NCBI GenBank assembly: GCA_049578505.1
Contig: JBAUMC010000113.1
Span: 1-64,000 of the forward strand
Length of the DNA: 64,000 nucleotides
Source: JAGVPT01 sp049578505
Lineage (GTDB): Bacteria; Bacteroidota; Ignavibacteria; UBA10030; UBA8401
Direction of reading: 5' to 3'
Below are positions 63,159-64,000 of this stretch, piece after piece. The translations under genes were made by a program, and so were the position numbers. A model generated the notes under the pieces. The model made no database searches. It saw nothing but the letters and a program-made list of their open reading frames with translations, and was not told where the DNA came from. The first letter of the stretch is position 1, and every line of letters begins with the position of its first letter.

Positions 63159-64000
63159 CTATTTAAGAAGCAACAACTTCTTCAGCAGTTGGTTTCCTTT
63201 GAATACTAAACGGGAGAAATAAATGCCGCTCGAAAAGTTCGACCCATCGAATGTCGCACGGTATGACTCTCCTCCTTTCATTTCTCCGTCTACCAACGTC
63301 GCGACTTCCCGTCCAAGCAAGTCGTAAATCTTCAATGAAGTGTACCCGTCGTCAGGGATTGAGAACTCTATGAGCGTGGTAGGATTAAACGGGTTTGGAA
63401 AGTTTTGAGACAGAGAGAACGATGCCGGGATGTTCTTCGTGACTTCAATTACATTAGTTACCGCTCCCAGGCCCGAAACCGGGAACTTCGCAAGCGGAGT
63501 CTCTGAATTATTCACGATATAGAGCGTATCATAATACTGGCGTATCGAGTCGGGCCGAAATCGGATGTTTACTGCTACAGTATCATTTTTCGTGACGATC
63601 ATATTTGCTAAAAATGCGGCGACATGAAAATAATTGGTGTGAGTGTAGAGAGAGTCAACCTCAAGATAACTGACGGAGTTGTCTCTTATCGTAAAGATTA
63701 TTTGCTTAACACTGTCTCTCATCGCCCCGCCAAAATTGAGAGGTTGCGGCGTAACATCGAGGATGGAGAAGGGAGAGTTTCCCGACAAAGGGACTTTGAT
63801 CAGAGACGTATCTGATTTATCCCTGATAAAGAGCGTGTCAACGAACGCACCGACACTTTTAGCAAAAAATCTCACGTCTATATTTAAGGTGTCGGTTGTG
63901 ATGGTTGCTTTTGTAATTAGGCTCTCAAATGCCGGCGTCGAGGTGTAAATAGAATCGATGACCTGCGGGTTCAGGGACCCGTTGGTAACTTTCAAGATGA
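63159..64000 (-). CDS. C-terminal part of a T9SS-exported protein with choice-of-anchor/ASH-like domains (5' end outside the window)
   Basis: The frame is open to the right edge, so the N-terminus lies beyond 64000. About 280 residues are visible. Two ASH/HYDIN-like beta domains of about 95 residues ('FSILDVTPQPLNFGGAMRDSVKQIIFTIRDNS', 'NIRFRPDSIRQYYDTLYIVNNSE') are followed by a T9SS type A sorting domain ('NFPNPFNPTTLIEFSI', 'LKIYDLLGREVATLVDGEMKG', 'SGIYFSRL', KKLLLLK). Choice-of-anchor D proteins are large secreted or surface proteins. The gene's active region, if any, is not visible. Confidence 0.85.
   Translation of the reverse strand, partial: ILKVTNGSLNPQVIDSIYTSTPAFESLITKATITTDTLNIDVRFFAKSVGAFVDTLFIRDKSDTSLIKVPLSGNSPFSILDVTPQPLNFGGAMRDSVKQIIFTIRDNSVSYLEVDSLYTHTNYFHVAAFLANMIVTKNDTVAVNIRFRPDSIRQYYDTLYIVNNSETPLAKFPVSGLGAVTNVIEVTKNIPASFSLSQNFPNPFNPTTLIEFSIPDDGYTSLKIYDLLGREVATLVDGEMKGGESYRATFDGSNFSSGIYFSRLVFKGNQLLKKLLLLK

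Noticed and set aside
1..64000. CRISPR arrays, tRNA, rRNA, prophage or intact IS elements
   Set aside because: No regularly spaced direct repeats, cloverleaf-like sequences, rRNA cores, transposase, integrase or phage structural genes were noticed on either strand.

Overview
The window looks like chromosome of a Bacteroidota/Chlorobi-group bacterium, most probably an Ignavibacteria-like lineage. This is inference from gene content: two secreted proteins end in the 'NYPNPFN...LKIYDxLGREVATLVD...SGIYF' type IX secretion (T9SS) sorting domain, there is a PorV/PorQ-family barrel, a BBP2-type porin sits next to kdpD, and several predicted outer-membrane barrels end in Phe. Many starts carry a usable Shine-Dalgarno, but GTG and TTG starts and SD-less starts are also common. 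No rRNA, tRNA, CRISPR array, prophage or intact insertion sequence was recognised.

Layout. 1-4.1 kb: the tail of a K+-uptake (kdp) locus, with a porin C-terminus, a 38-codon membrane peptide and the KdpD/KdpE two-component pair. 4.2-16.8 kb: mostly minus-strand single genes and short operons: an HpnP-like cobalamin radical SAM enzyme, a SpoIIE-type phosphatase, modA and modB without modC, an ICMT-like methyltransferase, a TetA-type MFS pump, YciI, SRPBCC, a cupin, a dihaem cytochrome c with TPRs, a YXWGXW protein, an arylsulfotransferase-like lipoprotein and a YdeI-like protein. 17-25.7 kb: carbohydrate genes (a six-hairpin glycosidase facing a GT4 glycosyltransferase-metallophosphoesterase-HAD operon), a PLP decarboxylase, and aroK-aroB. 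25.8-34 kb: a CHASE3 membrane protein, a ClC channel with CBS domains, a PpiD-like chaperone, dxr and rseP.

34.1-41.1 kb is the most interesting segment. Four consecutive plus-strand genes encode a secreted protein of unknown family, a FecR-domain protein, an approximately 800-residue predicted outer-membrane barrel, and a CHASE2 receptor adenylate cyclase with an intact catalytic set. The FecR protein's C-terminal domain and the barrel's N-terminal domain are visibly homologous. A strong intrinsic terminator lies between those two genes. I read this as a candidate trans-envelope sensor feeding a cAMP output.

41.2-64 kb: a lipoprotein and a PorV-like barrel behind a structured leader, a sirtuin, an M28 peptidase, a DEAD-box helicase, a T9SS-exported M1 peptidase, a TPR protein, a TolC-AcrA-AcrB type efflux operon, an ArsR-regulated flavin reductase/DoxX operon, a methyltransferase, an OprB-like carbohydrate porin, a secreted protein with four 39-40 residue YP repeats, and the end of another T9SS cargo protein cut by the window edge.

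The gaps between genes are rich in dispersed short repeats. At least four families recur: a double-hairpin CCCAC/ATTCCCGC element, a MITE-like element with AAGGTGTCCGACA ends, GA/CT-rich hairpins followed by GTGGTCAC, and degenerate GCAAAG/CGC repeats. All were found by eye, so copy numbers and boundaries are approximate.
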